A DNA stretch of 64,000 bases from Nautilus pompilius (Eukaryota > Mollusca > Cephalopoda > Nautilida > Nautilidae). Within the stretch, counting starts at the first letter, position 1. Each line of letters starts with the position of its first letter. The position numbers were made by a program, and so were the translations under genes. The notes under the pieces were generated by a model, which saw only the letters and a program-made list of their open reading frames with translations, was not told where the DNA came from and did no database searches. Of this stretch, positions 60,342-64,000 are shown piece by piece. The DNA is taken from positions 2,714,501 through 2,778,500 of the forward strand of contig JACATO010000591.1 in NCBI GenBank assembly GCA_018389105.1, in the 5' to 3' direction.

Positions 60342-62182
60342 GTAAGTGCACGAATAGCGTCTGGAGGGGGAGGGGGAGAGAGCATGCCCTCTTATGGTCA
60401 ATCATGAAGAATGCTTGCTCTCTGCCATTTACCTCGGCGGCTTCATGGATGCTGGCGTTGTACAGATAATGGAGTCTGCTAGATGTTGTGTGCTAACCCC
60501 GAATAACGAGTGGTGTCGAGCACGGCGGCGTGTTTCTCACCCCCACCCCCGGGGAGCTGGCGGGCCGTGCCGGCGTCTTCCCTACACGGTGATAAGGTAG
60601 ACGACGACGGTCGTTAATTTACTTCGTTCCTGGGATCTGTACGGACGATATAGTTAACTAATTTATTAATAACATTCACTTTTGGTTGTTATCGTTCGTT
60701 AGCAAGTACAGCAGCGAACAAAGTTAAAAATGATGAACTAGACGTTTGATTTAACGCTCGGGCCCCTAACCTCTGGCGGGGGGGGGGGAGGGCTGTAGAG
60801 CCGACCAGTCCCCGTGTGGCTGTGGTGTAGGTGAAAAGGTTATTCATGTATTCCCCTGTACTTTTATGTCAGATATTGGTGGAATTACCATATTTCGAGA
60901 TTTATACCAGCAACCGATAACCAGCCATCATCTCTGAAAATTAACAGCCGCTAGCTAGTTAGTGCCTCCCCCCGCACCGGGTGGGTGGGTGGATGGATGG
61001 ATGGATGCTGTCCTCCATTTTCTCTTACTATGCCCCCCTCACCCCCCGCACCGGGTGGGTGGATGGATGGATGCTGTCCTCCATTTTCTCTTACTATGCC
61101 CCCCTCTCCCCCCGCACCGGGTGGATGGATGGATGGATGCTGTCCTCCATTTTCTCTTACAATGCCCCCCCTCTCCCCCCGCACCGGGTGGGTGGGTGGA
61201 TGGATGGATGCTGTCCTCCATTTTCTCTTACTATGCCCCCCTCTCCCCCCGCACCGGGTGGATGGATGGATGGATGCTGTCCTCCATTTTCTCTTACAAT
61301 GCCCCCCCTCTCCCCCCGCACCGGGTGGGTGGATGGATGGATGGATGCTGTCCTCCATTTTCTCTTACTATGCCCCCCCTCTCCCCCCGCACCGGGTGGG
61401 TGGGTGGATGGATGGATGCTGTCCTCCATTTTCTCTTACTATGCCCCCCTCTCCCCCCGCACCGGGTGGATGGATGGATGGATGCTGTCCTCCATTTTCT
61501 CTTACTATGCCCCCCGCACCGGGTGGGTGGATGGATGGATGCTGTCCTCCAGTTTCTCTTACTATGCCCCCCCCCCCCCCCCCGCACTGGATAAATGGAT
61601 GCTGTCCTCCAGTTTCTCTTACTATGCCCCCCCTCTCCCCCCGCACCAGGTGGATGGATGGATGGATGGATGCTGTCCTCCATTTTCTCTTACAATGCCC
61701 CCCCCCTCTCCCCCCGCACCGGGTGGATGGATGGATGGATGCTGTCCTCCATTTTCTCTTACTATGCCCCCCCTCTCCCCCCGCACCGGGTGGATGGATG
61801 CTGTCCTCCATTTTCTCTTACTATGCCCCCCTCTCCCCCCGCACCGGGTGGATGGATGCTGTCCTCCATTTTCTCTTACTATGCCCCCCCCCCACACACA
61901 CACACACTACATGCTTGGGGAAGGAGGAAATAAAACGAATGATCTGGCCTGTTCAGGTATCGCTCAGCCGGAATTACCTGGAGATGCGTGTTTCTGTTGC
62001 AGTTCTTCATTAATTGTGTTCACTAAAAACAAAGCAGCCCCGAGTTTAATCCTAGTTATCCGGCAAATAGGCGGCTTCAGAATATATGCCCTGGCTGATT
62101 TTTGTTTCTTTACAGCTGCTGCGAGTGCAGCCACTGTCAAGGAGGGAGGACTTGTTTATCGTGTTGACCTATCCAAATATCA
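60290..62182 (+). CDS. Signal-peptide protein, 5' end (2 exons, partial, not recognised)
   Basis: Exon 1 (60290-60341) encodes MSRRFTLLGILWIILHL, a positively charged start and a hydrophobic core of about 12 residues, and ends at G|GTAAGT in phase 1. Exon 2 (62116-62182) follows a pyrimidine-rich acceptor TTTCTTTACAG and continues G/AAASAATVKEGGLVYRVDL. It ends CA|GTAAAC in phase 2; the alternative is a TAA three bases later, giving an unlikely 40-residue protein. The gene therefore probably continues beyond 64000. The product enters the secretory pathway. I do not recognise the family from these 40 residues. The promoter has CCAAT boxes and an ERSE. Intron 1 carries the minisatellite. Confidence 0.6.
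60342..62115 (+). other. Intron 1 of the signal-peptide gene
   Basis: 1.8 kb; GC-rich at first, then a minisatellite (60972-61896), then mixed sequence. Includes a G run near 60778-60788. Confidence 0.5.
60972..61896. repeat. GC-rich minisatellite, 14 units of about 55-75 bp
   Basis: Each unit has a C run ending CCGCACCGGG, then GTGGG and GGAT units (2-5 copies), then ATGCTGTCCTCCATTTTCTC and TTACTATG or TTACAATG. Fourteen units can be counted. They differ in the number of GGGT/GGAT units, the length of the C run, and single bases (for example CAGTTT in units 9 and 10, CACTGGATAAAT in unit 10). The last C run passes into a CA microsatellite (61892-61908). Several long open frames across it on both strands are by-products of a stop-free unit. 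Confidence 0.95.
62116..62182 (+). CDS. Exon 2 of the signal-peptide gene
   Basis: Phase 1 in, phase 2 out. The first residues (AAASAAT) fit a signal peptidase site (small residues at -3 and -1). Confidence 0.55.
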
Positions 62183-62186
62183 GTAA

Positions 62187-64000
62187 ACATTTCGAACATA
62201 AATTATCTTTTACATTTATAAAACATATAGCTAATATATTTGAAAAGAACAAAATATCTACAATATGTTATGAGACAAATTTCATTGTTGCGATGTCATG
62301 TGTGAAGATATAGTAGTGGCCATTAACTTCTATAGTTATGTTCAATTTCATTGTATTTTTCTTATGCATGTTCATCGTTACAACAAAAGTCTAGGTAGGA
62401 CCGACCGACTCTCAAAAGTTATTTTTATTTTAAAAGGTACCTTTATGTATTTAACGTTTATAATAAATATTTTAAGGTGAAATGTGGAGATCCCCTCACA
62501 GGCTGTTGTAGCGAGTAAATGTGGAAAAATTAAGTTCTCTTTGCTGCTGCTTTTTTTTTCATAACAAATTTTGTGTAAATATATACATTAGTAATCAAGA
62601 CTAGAAGTTTATTTTATGGAGTTTTATATTTTTCAACTTTATTTTACTCTTTTTGACTCTCCCAATTTAAAATTCTACTTTAGTTTTTTAAATTTTTTAG
62701 ATTTTTTGCTTTTAGATTTAGGACATTTATGTATATTTAAAAAAAATTGTTGTGAATAACAACATTTGTATGTGTATTCTCATCAAAGATCTGAATTTGG
62801 CTTGTAACTTTATTACCTTGCCTTGGACATCTTCCCCTATTTTGAGGCTTTATTTAAACAATATATTGAGTCCACAGAAAATATTTAACTATATCCTATT
62901 AGACAACCTGAACACTTGTTGTTGTATGGTTTTATCTATTTTATTACTAGCTGGCAGACCTTATCATTAGGCTGTCTACAGTGTGATGTTCTCTTTGAGA
63001 GAATTGAGCTGAAGGTATTTCAGATGTACACCAGAAATAGTGAATTTTATATTATCATTGCTAAACTAGTTTATGAACAAAAATAGCCTTGCTAGCTAAT
63101 TAATGAGTCTTTAAAGATGTCAATTATAGTAGTTTCATTTTTTCCTTTTAACAAAATACTGAAGATTAGAAATTCAGCTGTAGTTAAAAAAAACAAACTG
63201 ACAAGTAGTTTTCACAATCTGTCATATTTTATATTTGGTTTATTACTGCTAGGAATGTGCCAATTAATCAGCAGATAATCAGTAATATGCCTAATTTTGC
63301 TGATAGGTTTCACAACAGCACATTTTAAACTTTTTAGTCAGAAAGAACTGAAATATTGCTTGTTTTCCATATTAGATCAAGCTTATCAAGAAATCATTGT
63401 AGACTGATAAACAGATAAGCTAGGGCATAAAGTGGTTTGAGAAGAAGAAAAATCTCATAAGCATTCAGTCTCCACCATCTTCGTGCACAGCTTATGTACA
63501 TATACATTTTAGCACAATTCTTTCTCTTTTTTTCAAGGGAAGAACAAATATTCTGATATTTTGAGTAGCAGCTTCCTATTCAGAAACCACACATGCACAT
63601 AACTAGGTGAAGGCCAGGACACAATGCAATTCAAAGTTTCAAATGTATTGAATTAAGTTTATAAAAAATAAATAAAATTTTGTAATAGAAATTGAAGTCT
63701 TCTAAATTGTAAAGTTAACTAATCAATATGGTTAAATCTAAATATATTAATTGGGATAACTTGGCAAAATTAAAAGGAATAGTGTTCTACAAACATTTAA
63801 AATTCAGCACATTTATGAAGGTTGTCAATATAATCAAAATTTCCTACTTGCAATCAAAAGCTTAAAGATTTCTATGTTAAACTAATCAATAGCCATTTTC
63901 AAATTCACAGTAATACTGCTCTGCAAACAGAGATTGAGAATTGGAACTGATTAAGAAAGGCTGTCAGGAAACATCAACTTGTTGGCTCATATGTATGTCC
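62187..64000 (+). other. Downstream sequence, probably intron 2 of the signal-peptide gene
   Basis: AT-rich, with no exon, repeat or transposon that I recognise. Confidence 0.5.

Noticed and set aside
60016-60405. Minus-strand frame of 129 codons in the promoter
   Set aside because: GC-rich chance frame over the CCAAT/ERSE promoter and antisense to the signal-peptide exon; no domain seen.
60962-62186. Long open frames (up to 401 residues) on both strands across the minisatellite
   Set aside because: They exist because the repeat unit lacks stops; the peptides are repeats of GGWMDGC-like or ENGGQHPSI-like units in competing frames with no start context or domain.

Overview
The window is animal (metazoan) nuclear DNA. 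It has AT-rich introns with GT/AG boundaries, two GC-richer promoter islands (about 4.3-6.1 kb and 59.3-61.0 kb), and many decayed DNA transposons of the hAT, Tc1/mariner, pogo/Tigger and Helitron types, plus a LINE and tRNA-derived SINEs. The repeat mix suggests an invertebrate, for example a mollusc or chelicerate, but the sequence alone does not settle the species. I see no bacterial genes, operons or CRISPR.

Three genes can be supported. (1) Positions 1-4817, minus strand: the first four coding exons of a TBK1/IKK-epsilon kinase. They join in frame from the start codon to the HRD catalytic loop, and the gene continues off the left edge. (2) Positions 11487-55205, minus strand, with a likely non-coding first exon near 59.4 kb: an apparently complete TTC41-like gene (DUF4062 - NACHT - TPR) in 15 coding exons, about 1,300 codons. 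One exon boundary is unresolved. (3) Positions 60290-62182, plus strand: the first two exons of a secreted or membrane protein that I do not recognise. It starts with a signal peptide and continues beyond the window. Genes 2 and 3 are divergent and share a GC-rich upstream region. The proximal promoter of gene 3 carries three CCAAT boxes and an exact match to the ER stress response element. Genes 1 and 2 lie head to tail.

The TTC41 introns hold most of the mobile DNA. They contain a pogo/Tigger element with an uninterrupted 510-residue transposase and TA duplications (19808-22246). A ZBED/GTF2IRD2-type hAT has perfect 15-bp terminal repeats and an 8-bp target duplication (42546-44527). An internally deleted mariner lies at 53207-54025 and a probable non-autonomous Helitron at 38272-38831. 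There is also a LINE 3' end with reverse transcriptase and a C2H2 finger, two Tc1-like remnants and four more hAT remnants. Intron 1 of gene 3 holds a 14-copy GC-rich minisatellite whose frames are open on both strands; these are not genes.

Functionally, TBK1-family kinases act in innate immune and autophagy signalling, and TTC41 is an NLR-like STAND ATPase of unknown role. Their adjacency is noted, but no functional link can be shown from sequence. No clearly new biological system was found. The most useful leads are the intact TTC41 gene with its odd exon 2, the ER stress element in front of an unidentified secretory gene, and the well-bounded transposons.
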